From: Mesorhizobium sp. BR1-1-16
GTDB lineage: Bacteria; Pseudomonadota; Alphaproteobacteria; Rhizobiales; Kaistiaceae
Direction of reading: 5' to 3'
Assembly (NCBI RefSeq): GCF_020165495.1
Contig: NZ_JAIUIE010000011.1
Span: 1-64,000 of the forward strand
Length of the DNA: 64,000 nt
Shown: positions 18,219-25,491 of the stretch, piece after piece
Position numbering within the stretch: the first letter of the stretch is position 1
How the letters are laid out: the number at the start of each line of letters is the position of its first letter
Notes under the pieces: generated by a model
Told to the model about the DNA's origin: nothing
Database searches by the model: none
Seen by the model: the letters and a program-made list of their open reading frames with translations, nothing else
Translations under genes and position numbers: made by a program

Positions 18219-18881
18219 ATGATCACTGTCGACGCCAAGCCGTTTCCCTATGCCTTTCCACCTGAAAAGACGGCGCTGATCGTTATCGACATGCAGCGCG
18301 ATTTCGTCGAGCCAGGCGGCTTTGGCGAATCCCTCGGCAATGATGTCTCGCTGCTCCGGGCCATCATTCCGACCGTCGCATCGCTGATCGGCCTCTTTCG
18401 CACCAAGGGGTGGCCGGTGATCCATACGCGCGAGGGTCACGAGGCTGATCTCTCCGATTGCCCGCCCAGCAAGATCCGCCGCGGCGCCCCGTCGATGCGG
18501 ATCGGTGATGTCGGGCCGATGGGGCGCATCATGGTGCGCGGCGAACCCGGCAACGCGATCATCCCCGAGCTTCAGCCTGTCGACGGTGAGATCGTGATCG
18601 ACAAGCCCGGCAAGGGGGCCTTCTATGCGACCTCGCTCGGCGATGATCTGGCGCGCCTCGGCATCACACATCTCGTCTTTGCCGGCGTCACCACCGAGGT
18701 CTGCGTGCAGACGACGATGCGCGAGGCCAATGATCGCGGCTTCGACTGTCTGCTGATCGAGGACGCGACCGAGAGCTATTTCCCGCACTACAAGGCCGCG
18801 ACCGTTTCGATGATCGCGGCGCAGGGCGGAATCGTCGGCTGCGTGACGCCGTTCACGTCGCTCGAAGCCGCGGCGGCGTGA
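18219..18881 (+). CDS. Second isochorismatase-superfamily cysteine hydrolase (biuret/triuret hydrolase-like)
   Basis: 220 aa, clearly a paralogue of the biuret-hydrolase-like protein at 14814. It keeps the triad Asp24 (VIDMQRDF), Lys129 (IDKPGKG) and Cys162 (TTEVCVQT) and the shared [10 protein letters not shown] and [15 protein letters not shown] segments, but lacks the N-terminal DPYPWPF stretch and the [12 protein letters not shown] region. Different substrate-pocket residues suggest another linear ureide, for example triuret, carboxybiuret or ureidomalonate; triuret hydrolases belong to this branch. ATG 18219 begins 2 bp after the ATPase stop; an in-frame TTG at 18213 is possible. The specific substrate is unknown. 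Confidence 0.82.
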   Translation: MITVDAKPFPYAFPPEKTALIVIDMQRDFVEPGGFGESLGNDVSLLRAIIPTVASLIGLFRTKGWPVIHTREGHEADLSDCPPSKIRRGAPSMRIGDVGPMGRIMVRGEPGNAIIPELQPVDGEIVIDKPGKGAFYATSLGDDLARLGITHLVFAGVTTEVCVQTTMREANDRGFDCLLIEDATESYFPHYKAATVSMIAAQGGIVGCVTPFTSLEAAAA

Positions 18882-18896
18882 GGAAAGGACGGAGTG

Positions 18897-19079
18897 ATGA
18901 AAGAGTTCGATGCGGCGGCCCATGTCGCGCATATGGAACAGGTGATGGGGCTCACGATCGACGAGGCCTGGCGGGCGGGGGTTGTCGCCAACATGGCAGC
19001 CACGGCGCGCGCCGCCGCGCTGGTGACCGAGTTCAAGCTCGATGATCATGTCGAGCCGGCGCCGGTGTTCAAGCCGTGA
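18897..19079 (+). CDS. atzG: AtzG-like small subunit (DUF4089)
   Basis: 60 aa acidic, helical protein: an N-terminal helix rich in His/Met (HVAHMEQVMGL), then TIDEAWRAGVVANMAATARAA and the end EFKLDDHVEPAPVF. The LDDHVEPAPVF tail is typical of AtzG, the small partner that wraps around and stabilises the AtzE amidase much as GatC does GatA. It sits directly before the AtzE-like gene with a 4-bp GTGA overlap, so the two should be made in equal amounts. A GTG at 18894 is an alternative start. Confidence 0.85.
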   Translation: MKEFDAAAHVAHMEQVMGLTIDEAWRAGVVANMAATARAAALVTEFKLDDHVEPAPVFKP

Positions 19080-20476
19080 GCGCCTTCGACATCCTGTTCC
19101 GACCAGGCCATGAGATCGCCGCCGACGTTCGCGCGCGCCGCATTTCCGCCCGGGAAGTGACCGAGGCGGCGCTCGATGCCATCGAGGCGCTTGACGGCAA
19201 GCTCAACGCCTTCACCGATGTAACGGCGGAGCGGGCGATCGAGGAAGCGAACCGTGTCGATGCCGCCATGATCGAGGGCAAGTCATTGCCGCTGGCGGGC
19301 GTGCCTTATGCCGTCAAGAATCTCTTCGACATCGAGGGCGTGGTTACCCGCGCCGGGTCCAAAATCAATCGCGACAATGCGCCGGCCACCGCCGATGCGA
19401 GCCTCGTGACGCAGATGCAGAAGGCGGGCGCCGTGCTGATCGGCGGCGTCAATATGGGCGAATATGCCTATGACTTCACCGGCGAGAACGTCCATGACGG
19501 TGCATCGCTCAACCCGCATGATCCGGCCCGCATGTCGGGCGGCTCGTCGGGAGGATCGGGCACGGCGGTCGCCTCCGGCATGGTCGCCCTGTCGCTCGGC
19601 TCCGACACCAATGGCTCGATCCGCGTGCCGTCGTCCTTCTGCGGCCTTTATGGTTTGAAGCCGACGTTTGGCCGCCTTTCGCGCGCCCGAACCTTTCCCT
19701 TTGTCGCCAGCCTCGATCATCTCGGGCCGATCGCACGCTCGCCGCGCGATCTCGCAGCCGCGTTCAACGCGCTGCAATTTCCTGATCCCGACGACCGTCA
19801 TCAGCTGGCGCAGCGTCCGTTGGATGTCGAGCGCGCACTTGGAACCGGCATCAGCGGCCTTCGCATCGCGGTTGCCGGCGGCTATTTCCGTGACCAGGCT
19901 GGCAGCGAGGCCCTGGCGGCCGTCGAGCATGTCGCGAAGGCCCTTGGCGCGAGCCAGGAAGTCACCCTGCCGGAGGTCCACCGGGCGCGCGCTGCCGCCT
20001 ATGTCATCACGACCAGCGAATCCTCGGCCCTGCATCTACAGCGCCTTCAGACGCGGGCCGGGGACTATGATCCCGACACGCGCGATCGTTTCCTCTCCGG
20101 CGCGATGGTGCCGGCGGCCTGGTACATGGCCGCGCAACGTTTCCGGACATGGTTCCGCGCCGAGATGGAGCATCTGTTCGAGACCGTCGACGTCATTCTC
20201 GCGCCTGCGACGCCGTTTCCAGCGCTCCTCTCTGGCACGAAAGAGGTGGAGCTTGCCGGCAACAGGGTTCCGGCCCGGCCCAATATCGGTATCTTCGCAC
20301 AGCCGATCAGCTTCATCGGCCTGCCGGTCGTGGCCGTGCCGGTCTGGCCCGCCGGCACGCATCTGCCCATCGGCGTGCAGGTGATCGCGCCTGCGTGGCG
20401 AGAAGACATTGCGCTTCGGGTTGCCGAGGCACTGCATCAGGCCGGCGCCACGGCGGCGCCCGTCGCTCCCCTATGA
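19076..20476 (+). CDS. atzE: AtzE-like amidase (1-carboxybiuret hydrolase family)
   Basis: 466 aa amidase-signature enzyme. The Ser-cisSer-Lys triad is Lys81 (YAVKNLFD), Ser157 (MSGGSSGG) and Ser181 (SDTNGSIR). In cyanurate pathways AtzE with AtzG removes ammonia from 1-carboxybiuret, the unstable product of cyanuric acid hydrolase. The start is GTG 19076, overlapping the stop of the AtzG-like gene; the sequence MSAFDILFRPGHEIAADVRA matches family N termini. The stop overlaps the next ATG (ATGA). If the imported ring is barbiturate, this enzyme would instead be expected to act as a ureidomalonate-type amidase. Confidence 0.88.
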   Translation: MSAFDILFRPGHEIAADVRARRISAREVTEAALDAIEALDGKLNAFTDVTAERAIEEANRVDAAMIEGKSLPLAGVPYAVKNLFDIEGVVTRAGSKINRDNAPATADASLVTQMQKAGAVLIGGVNMGEYAYDFTGENVHDGASLNPHDPARMSGGSSGGSGTAVASGMVALSLGSDTNGSIRVPSSFCGLYGLKPTFGRLSRARTFPFVASLDHLGPIARSPRDLAAAFNALQFPDPDDRHQLAQRPLDVERALGTGISGLRIAVAGGYFRDQAGSEALAAVEHVAKALGASQEVTLPEVHRARAAAYVITTSESSALHLQRLQTRAGDYDPDTRDRFLSGAMVPAAWYMAAQRFRTWFRAEMEHLFETVDVILAPATPFPALLSGTKEVELAGNRVPARPNIGIFAQPISFIGLPVVAVPVWPAGTHLPIGVQVIAPAWREDIALRVAEALHQAGATAAPVAPL

Positions 20477-21279
20477 ATGCTGAGATCATGACCACCGAAA
20501 CCGAACTCAACGCCCGCTGGGCCGGCCGCAACAACGACAAGGATCGGCTGCGCGACCGCATCTGGGCGAAGCTCAAGACTGACGGCGTCAATGTCGGGCC
20601 GGTTGACAGCCGCATCCCGAATTTTGCCGGTGCCGATCTCGCCGCGCTGCATCTCTCGCGGCTCGATGACTGGAAGAATGCACGCGTCGTCAAATGCAAT
20701 CCCGATCCGCCGCAGATACCGGTCCGGCTGCGCGCCCTCTATGACGGCAAGATCCTCTATGCGCCGGTGCCGGAGCTGACCAAGGGCTTTCCGTTCGTTC
20801 GTCTCGATCCAGCGGTGCTCGAGGCCAAGGGCGTGCAATTCGAACTCGCGGCCGTTTCGCAAGGCTTTGTCGAGCATGGCGAGCCGGTGGAATTCGAAGA
20901 GATGGAAAAACTCGATTTCGTTGTCGTCGGATGTGTCGCCGTCAGCCGCGCCGGCGGGCGCACGGGCAAGGGCGGCGGTTTTGCCGATCTTGAGCTCGGC
21001 ATCTTCCGCGAGCTTGGCAAGGTGACGCCGGAGACGCCGGTCGCGACGACTGTGCATTCGGTCCAGGTCGTCGACGACGCGCTGCTGCCGATGCAGCCGC
21101 ACGATTCACCCCTCGATTTCATCGCGACGGATCTCGGCCTGATCGAGACCGGCACCACCATGGCGCGGCCGACGGGAGTCGCCTGGGACTTCGTGCAGGC
21201 CGACCAATATGCCTCGATCCCGTTCCTCAACGATCTGAGGGCACGCATCGAGAACCGCGGGGGCCGAGCGGCATCATGA
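20473..21279 (+). CDS. 5-formyltetrahydrofolate cyclo-ligase-like protein (MTHFSD-type)
   Basis: 268 aa, longer than true cyclo-ligases (about 190 aa). The N-terminal part has DRIWAKLKTDGVN, RIPNFAGAD and VKCNPDPPQIPVR, followed by the motif GKGGGFADLE at about 166-175 and TTVHSVQVVDDALLP; these match the MTHFS-like domain of the MTHFSD family rather than classical MTHFS, whose motif is GxGxGYYDR. The biochemical activity of this branch is not established. It is embedded by 4-bp overlaps between the AtzE- and AtzH-like genes, so it should belong to the pathway, perhaps in one-carbon handling or ring-substrate binding. Confidence 0.8.
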   Translation: MNAEIMTTETELNARWAGRNNDKDRLRDRIWAKLKTDGVNVGPVDSRIPNFAGADLAALHLSRLDDWKNARVVKCNPDPPQIPVRLRALYDGKILYAPVPELTKGFPFVRLDPAVLEAKGVQFELAAVSQGFVEHGEPVEFEEMEKLDFVVVGCVAVSRAGGRTGKGGGFADLELGIFRELGKVTPETPVATTVHSVQVVDDALLPMQPHDSPLDFIATDLGLIETGTTMARPTGVAWDFVQADQYASIPFLNDLRARIENRGGRAAS

Positions 21280-21686
21280 CCATCGAGATCGATCATCCCG
21301 AGACCAAGGCGGAACTCGAAGAAGCCTTTGCCCGCTATGAGGCAGCGCTGGTCGCCAATGACGTCGCCGTCCTGGACGAGCTCTTTCTCGTTTCGCCGGC
21401 GACGATCCGTTATGGCGCGACTGAAAATCTCTACGGCTACAACGAGATTGCCGCGTTTCGCTCCGGCCGCTCGCCGGCTGGCCTCGCGCGGCGGCTCGCG
21501 CGAACCGTCATCACGACCTATGGCCGCGACTGCGGCGTCGCCTCGACCCTGTTCTATCGCGATAGCGCGCCGGGCAAGGTCGGCCGCCAGACGCAGACCT
21601 GGGTGCGCACGGTCGCGGGCTGGCGGGTCGCGGCGGCACATGTCAGCCTGATCGCTGATCCGGATGGCGGCGGGACTGGATCGTGA
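21276..21686 (+). CDS. atzH: AtzH-like protein (DUF3225, SnoaL/NTF2 fold)
   Basis: 136 aa. The pattern ELEEAFARYEAALVANDVAVLDELFLVSP followed by TIRYGATENLYGYNEIAAFRSGR and the final WRVAAAHVSL are typical of the DUF3225/AtzH family, a cone-shaped NTF2-like fold found beside AtzE genes. Its proposed role is in amide-bond chemistry of the carboxybiuret step, but it is poorly defined. Start ATG 21276 overlaps the previous stop, and its own stop overlaps the GTG of the regulator gene. Confidence 0.83.
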   Translation: MTIEIDHPETKAELEEAFARYEAALVANDVAVLDELFLVSPATIRYGATENLYGYNEIAAFRSGRSPAGLARRLARTVITTYGRDCGVASTLFYRDSAPGKVGRQTQTWVRTVAGWRVAAAHVSLIADPDGGGTGS

Positions 21687-22360
21687 GGGCGCGCGCGGCC
21701 GATCCGGGAGAGACACCCGTTCGCCGCACGCGGACCGAAGACCTGCGGCTGCAGCTTGCCGACGAGATCGTGCGCGGCGTATTTGCGCCCGGGGACCCGC
21801 TCGACGAAGCCGGGTTGGCGGCGCGCTATGGCGTGTCGCGGACGCCGGTACGCGAGGCGCTACGGCAATTGGCGGCGAGCGGGCTCGTCGAAATCCGCCC
21901 GCATCGCGGGGCCATCGTCACCCGGCCTTCCGAAAGCCGGCTGATGGAGATGTTCATCGTCATGGCCGAGCTCGAAAGCCTCTGCGCCGCGCTGGCTGCC
22001 GAGGCGATGAGCCTTCTCGAGCGGCGCGAACTGGAGCGGGTGCATCGTGTCCTCGGTGAATTGGTGAAGTCGGGTGATCCGCTGCGCTATGCCGAGGCCA
22101 ATGAGCGCTTCCACGGCGCCATCTATGCCGGAGCCCATAATGGCTACCTCGCCGAACTGACGCTGGCGACGCGGGCGCGGCTCGCGCCATTCCGCCGGGC
22201 ACAGTTCCGCCGCGTCGGGCGCCTGGCGGATTCCTTCGACGAGCATGACCGCATCGTCGAATCGATCCTGCGTGGCGATCGCGATCAGGCGACGCGCGAA
22301 ATGCGCTCCCATATCGGCACGGTCAAGGAAGCCTTCGACCGGTATATGGAAGGGCGCTGA
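21683..22360 (+). CDS. GntR family transcriptional regulator, FCD (FadR) subfamily
   Basis: 225 aa. The winged helix-turn-helix covers roughly residues 18-82 (LAARYGVSRTPVREALRQL) and the FCD ligand-binding domain follows, with the metal/ligand residues in ANERFHGAIY, EHDRIVESIL and MRSHI. It starts at GTG 21683, overlapping the AtzH-like stop. As the last gene of the operon it probably gives autoregulation; the twin ATTGTATGCAAT sites at 10235-10266 are the natural operator. The effector is likely the imported ring or its hydrolysis product (inference). It converges on mtgA with 9 bp between the stop codons. Confidence 0.9.
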   Translation: MRARAADPGETPVRRTRTEDLRLQLADEIVRGVFAPGDPLDEAGLAARYGVSRTPVREALRQLAASGLVEIRPHRGAIVTRPSESRLMEMFIVMAELESLCAALAAEAMSLLERRELERVHRVLGELVKSGDPLRYAEANERFHGAIYAGAHNGYLAELTLATRARLAPFRRAQFRRVGRLADSFDEHDRIVESILRGDRDQATREMRSHIGTVKEAFDRYMEGR

Positions 22361-22369
22361 GCCGAGGCG

Positions 22370-23143
22370 TCAGAGGCAGTCCACGTAAGGCCCGGCCTGT
22401 CGGGCCCGGCGCTCGATGATGCGGGCGGTGCCCTGCATGACGCGCGACGGTTTAGCCGGATTGCGGGCGATCGGGTTTGGCAGCGCCGCGGCGAGCAGTG
22501 CCGCCTGCCGCGTGGTGAGGTCGCGTGCCGGACGACCGAAATAGCGTTCCGACGCCGCCTCGACACCGAACAGGCCGGGTCCCCATTGCGCGATGTTGAG
22601 ATAGATCTCGATCAGGCGCCGCTTCGACCAGATGAAATCGGCGTAATAGGCGAGGGGAATCTCCAGTCCCTTGCGGATATAGCTGCGCGATTGCCAGAGA
22701 TAGAGATTCTTGACCGTCTGCATCGGAATGGTGCTGGCGCCGCGCGAGGGACCGCCCTTCGTAGCCATCACCAGGTTGAGCTGGTCCCAATCGACGCCGG
22801 CATGCTCGCAGAACCGGCCATCCTCCGACATGATCACCGAATTCACCATTGCAGGCGCGATGGCATCGAACGAGACCCAGTCGCGCTGCATGCCCTGGAA
22901 GGTGAGGCCCGACCAGAGCATCAGCGTCGAAACCGGCGGGACGATCCAGTAAATCGGCGTCAGCACGAGCGGCAGCGCGATGATGACGAGCGCGACTTTG
23001 CAGGCGAGGACGAGCCAGCGGCGACGGCGTCTTGCAACCGGCATGGCAGCCTCCGTCTCGGCATCTGACTCGGCATTCGGCGTCGCCGGAAACGCGGCCG
23101 CACGGTCGGAATCGGCAGCGGGATCACCGGCGGGAAACGTCAT
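22370..23143 (-). CDS. mtgA: Monofunctional peptidoglycan glycosyltransferase
   Basis: 257 aa. An N-terminal cytoplasmic Arg-rich stretch (ARRRRRWLVLA) is followed by one membrane anchor, then the GT51 domain: SEDGRFCEHAGVDW (catalytic Glu), GGPSRGASTIPMQTVKNLYLW, RKGLEIPLAYYADF and KRRLIEIYLNIAQWGPGLFGVEAA. It polymerises lipid II into glycan strands on the periplasmic side without transpeptidation. The start overlaps the oxyR stop by 4 bp (ATGA), so it is likely co-transcribed with oxyR, an unusual pairing for a cell-wall enzyme. Confidence 0.95.
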   Translation of the reverse strand: MTFPAGDPAADSDRAAAFPATPNAESDAETEAAMPVARRRRRWLVLACKVALVIIALPLVLTPIYWIVPPVSTLMLWSGLTFQGMQRDWVSFDAIAPAMVNSVIMSEDGRFCEHAGVDWDQLNLVMATKGGPSRGASTIPMQTVKNLYLWQSRSYIRKGLEIPLAYYADFIWSKRRLIEIYLNIAQWGPGLFGVEAASERYFGRPARDLTTRQAALLAAALPNPIARNPAKPSRVMQGTARIIERRARQAGPYVDCL

Positions 23144-24057
23144 GCTGCCGTCCGCGCCGGCTCGAGGGCGAAGCCGCCGAGGCAGCGGGCGAGCAGGCGG
23201 AAATCGGCCTCGCGGCTGGAGCCCTTGCGCCAGCAGAGAGCAAGGCTTCGCCGCGTCGGTCGCTGGTCGATGGTCATCAGCGCGATATCCGTGCCGGAGA
23301 GGATGCCGGCTTCGGTGGCGATGCGCGGCAGGAAGGTGATGCCAAGACCGTTATCGACCATCTGCACCAGTGTCGACAGGCTCGAGGCCTGAATGTCCTC
23401 GCTTTCGCGGGCGACAAGCTCGGGTGCAGCGGCGCGGATATGGTCGCTGAGGCAGTGGCCGTCCTCCAGCAGCAGCAGCGTCTCGGCGTCAAGCTCCGAG
23501 GCGGACACAGTCCTTCGCCCCGCCAGCTTGTGATCGCCATTCACGGCGAGCAGCAGGCTGTCCTCGGCGACGATGTCGATCATAAGCCCTTCGACCGGCG
23601 CCGGCAGCGCGATCAGCACGACGTCGAGCCTGCCACCGCGCAGGTCGTCGAGCATGGGGCGCGTCAGGTCTTCCCGCAGATGCAGCCGGAGATCGGGATA
23701 GAGGCGGCGGAGCTGCGGCAGCGCCCGCGGCAGGAAATAGGGGGCGATCGAGGGAATGACGCCGAGACGGATGCGACCGGCGAGCGGGGCATGCGATGCG
23801 CGCGCCGCATCGACCATTTCGCGTGCATCGACGAGGAGCGCCTTCATCCTCTCGAGGATCGCCTCGCCAGCGGCCGTCAACGCCACCATGCGATTGGAAC
23901 GGTCGACAAGGACCACCCCGACCGTCTCCTCCAGCTGACGGATGGCATCCGACAGCGTCGACTGCGTGACATTGGAGGCCGTGGCCGCGCGACTGAAGGA
24001 GCCGCTTTCGGCAAGCGCGACGAAATACTGCATCTGGCGGAGGGTCGGGAGTTGCAT
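23140..24057 (-). CDS. oxyR: LysR-type hydrogen-peroxide sensor OxyR
   Basis: 305 aa. N-terminal helix-turn-helix (MQYFVALAESGSFSRAA, TQSTLSDAIRQLEE) and a C-terminal effector domain. The peroxide-sensing segment LLLLEDGHCLSDH places the peroxidatic Cys at residue 202, equal to E. coli Cys199. The resolving Cys (E. coli Cys208) is Ala211 here; the other cysteines are further C-terminal (LALCWRKGS, LLARCLGG). ATG 24057 is chosen because the conserved domain starts there. It diverges from ahpC-ahpD, the classic target genes. The symbol rests on context plus the GHC motif. Confidence 0.88.
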   Translation of the reverse strand: MQLPTLRQMQYFVALAESGSFSRAATASNVTQSTLSDAIRQLEETVGVVLVDRSNRMVALTAAGEAILERMKALLVDAREMVDAARASHAPLAGRIRLGVIPSIAPYFLPRALPQLRRLYPDLRLHLREDLTRPMLDDLRGGRLDVVLIALPAPVEGLMIDIVAEDSLLLAVNGDHKLAGRRTVSASELDAETLLLLEDGHCLSDHIRAAAPELVARESEDIQASSLSTLVQMVDNGLGITFLPRIATEAGILSGTDIALMTIDQRPTRRSLALCWRKGSSREADFRLLARCLGGFALEPARTAA

Positions 24058-24091
24058 CGATCCTGCAATAACGGGGACGCCGATGATCAGC

Positions 24092-24121
24092 AATCGATAA
24101 ATCCGATCGTGGTGTTCGATT
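24092..24121. promoter_or_regulatory. Candidate OxyR-type site between oxyR and ahpC
   Basis: In the 178-bp divergent spacer the arms AATCGA (24092-24097) and TCGATT (24116-24121) form an inverted repeat around an 18-bp, locally A/T-richer centre containing GATCG. Position fits LysR control of both genes. The classic ATAG-N7-CTAT half-sites are not clearly present, so this is only a candidate. Confidence 0.3.
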
Positions 24122-24235
24122 TTAACGGTTTGACCGATGCGGTGCAGCATGGCACCTTCTCGCACATGCAGCAGCGCCTCTCCGGTTTTGCGTGCGCTGC
24201 CGAAACGCTTGCCTCAACACCCTCAGGAGTAAGAC

Positions 24236-24787
24236 ATGCTCGGCATCGGCGACAAGCTGCCTGAATTCTCGATCACGGGCGTCAAGCCCGGCTTCAACAA
24301 GCATGAGGAAAACGGCGAGAGCGCCTTCGAAGCGCTGACGGCTGCCTCGTTCCCCGGCAAGTGGAAGGTCATCTTCTTCTACCCGAAGGACTTCACCTTC
24401 GTCTGCCCGACCGAGATCGCCGAGTTTGCGCGTCTCGCCAGCGATTTCGAGGACCGCGACGCGGTCATCCTCGGCGGCTCGACCGACAATGAATTCGTCA
24501 AGCTGGCCTGGCGCCGTGACCACAAGGATCTCGACCGGCTGCCGATCTGGTCGTTCGCCGACACCAATGGCTCGCTGGTCGATGGCCTCGGCGTGCGCTC
24601 GCCCGACGGCGTTGCCTATCGCGTGACCTTCATCGTCGATCCGGAAGGCACCATCCAGCACGTCTACGCGACCAATCTCAATGTCGGCCGCAACCCGAAG
24701 GACACGCTGCGGGTGCTCGACGCGCTGCAGACCGACGAGCTTTGCGCCTGCAACCGCGAAGTCGGCGGCAACACGCTGGCGGCGTGA
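24236..24787 (+). CDS. ahpC: Peroxiredoxin AhpC (AhpD-coupled type)
   Basis: 183 aa 2-Cys peroxiredoxin. The peroxidatic Cys57 is in FTFVCPTE and the C-terminal resolving cysteines 170 and 172 are in ELCACN, the double-Cys pattern found in AhpC proteins reduced by AhpD rather than AhpF. It reduces hydrogen peroxide, alkyl hydroperoxides and probably peroxynitrite in the cytoplasm. The ATG is preceded by CAGGAGTAAGAC. It is the first gene of ahpCD and diverges from oxyR, so peroxide induction is expected. Confidence 0.95.
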   Translation: MLGIGDKLPEFSITGVKPGFNKHEENGESAFEALTAASFPGKWKVIFFYPKDFTFVCPTEIAEFARLASDFEDRDAVILGGSTDNEFVKLAWRRDHKDLDRLPIWSFADTNGSLVDGLGVRSPDGVAYRVTFIVDPEGTIQHVYATNLNVGRNPKDTLRVLDALQTDELCACNREVGGNTLAA

Positions 24788-24793
24788 TCGATC

Positions 24794-24825
24794 CGGCCGG
24801 CGCGCGACACTCGCGCGACCGGCCG
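24794..24825 (+). promoter_or_regulatory. Strong stem-loop between ahpC and ahpD
   Basis: A 14-bp stem (CGGCCGGCGCGCGA pairing with its complement except for one bulged A) closes a CAC loop 6 bp after the ahpC stop; a second small hairpin CTCCGG/CCGGAG follows near 24835-24850. No U-run follows, so it is more likely a processing or attenuation element that lowers ahpD relative to ahpC. Confidence 0.5.
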
Positions 24826-24884
24826 ACCCTCGCGCTCCGGTCCGCCGGAGTGCCTCCTCCTGACGCGAACGCGAAGAGCCCCTC

Positions 24885-25412
24885 ATGTCGATCGACAGCC
24901 TGAAGTCACGCATCCCTGATTTCGCCAAGGACGTTCGTCTGAACCTGTCGACGCTCGGCTCCGACGAGACGCTGACGCCACAGCAAAAATACGGCCTCAT
25001 GGTCGCCTGCGGCATCGCAAGCCGCAATCCCGAGGTGCGCGCTGCGCTCGAAGCCGAAGCCGCGCCGCATCTGACGCCCGCAGCGCTCGCCGCGGCCAAG
25101 TCGGCCGCCGCGATCATGGGCATGAACAATGTCTACTACCGCTTCACGCATCTGGTTTCGAACGGCGAATACCGCACGCTTCCGGCCAAGCTGCGCATGA
25201 ACGTCATCGGCAATCCCGGCGTCGAGAAGGTCGATTTCGAACTCTGGTCGCTGGCGGTTTCCGCGATCAATGGCTGCGGCATGTGCATGGACAGCCATGA
25301 GGCCGTGTTGAAGAAGGCCGAGGTGCCGACCGAGATCGTCCATACGGCGGTGCGCTTCGCCGCGATCATCCAGTCCGCGGCGATCGCGCTCGAGGCTGCC
25401 GAGGCCGCTTGA
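24885..25412 (+). CDS. ahpD: Alkyl hydroperoxide reductase AhpD (carboxymuconolactone decarboxylase fold)
   Basis: 175 aa, the usual AhpD size. The CxxC redox centre is [10 protein letters not shown] (Cys131, Cys134) with His138 in the conserved proton-relay position. AhpD takes electrons from dihydrolipoamide proteins and reduces AhpC. It lies 97 bp downstream of ahpC with hairpins in the gap, and a terminator follows at 25463-25488. The N-terminal half ([20 protein letters not shown]) also fits AhpD. Confidence 0.95.
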   Translation: MSIDSLKSRIPDFAKDVRLNLSTLGSDETLTPQQKYGLMVACGIASRNPEVRAALEAEAAPHLTPAALAAAKSAAAIMGMNNVYYRFTHLVSNGEYRTLPAKLRMNVIGNPGVEKVDFELWSLAVSAINGCGMCMDSHEAVLKKAEVPTEIVHTAVRFAAIIQSAAIALEAAEAA

Positions 25413-25462
25413 CGCCTTCGCGGCAAGCTGCCAATCCGGCAGCGCCCGACACGCATCGATGT

Positions 25463-25488
25463 GCTCCGGGTCCTGGCCCGGAGCTTTT
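25463..25488 (+). terminator. Rho-independent terminator of ahpCD
   Basis: An 8-bp stem GCTCCGGG/CCCGGAGC with a TCCTGG loop is followed by TTTT, 50 bp after the ahpD stop. It overlaps the first codons of the longest reading of the next gene, which argues for that gene's later start. Confidence 0.75.
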
Positions 25489-25491
25489 CGT

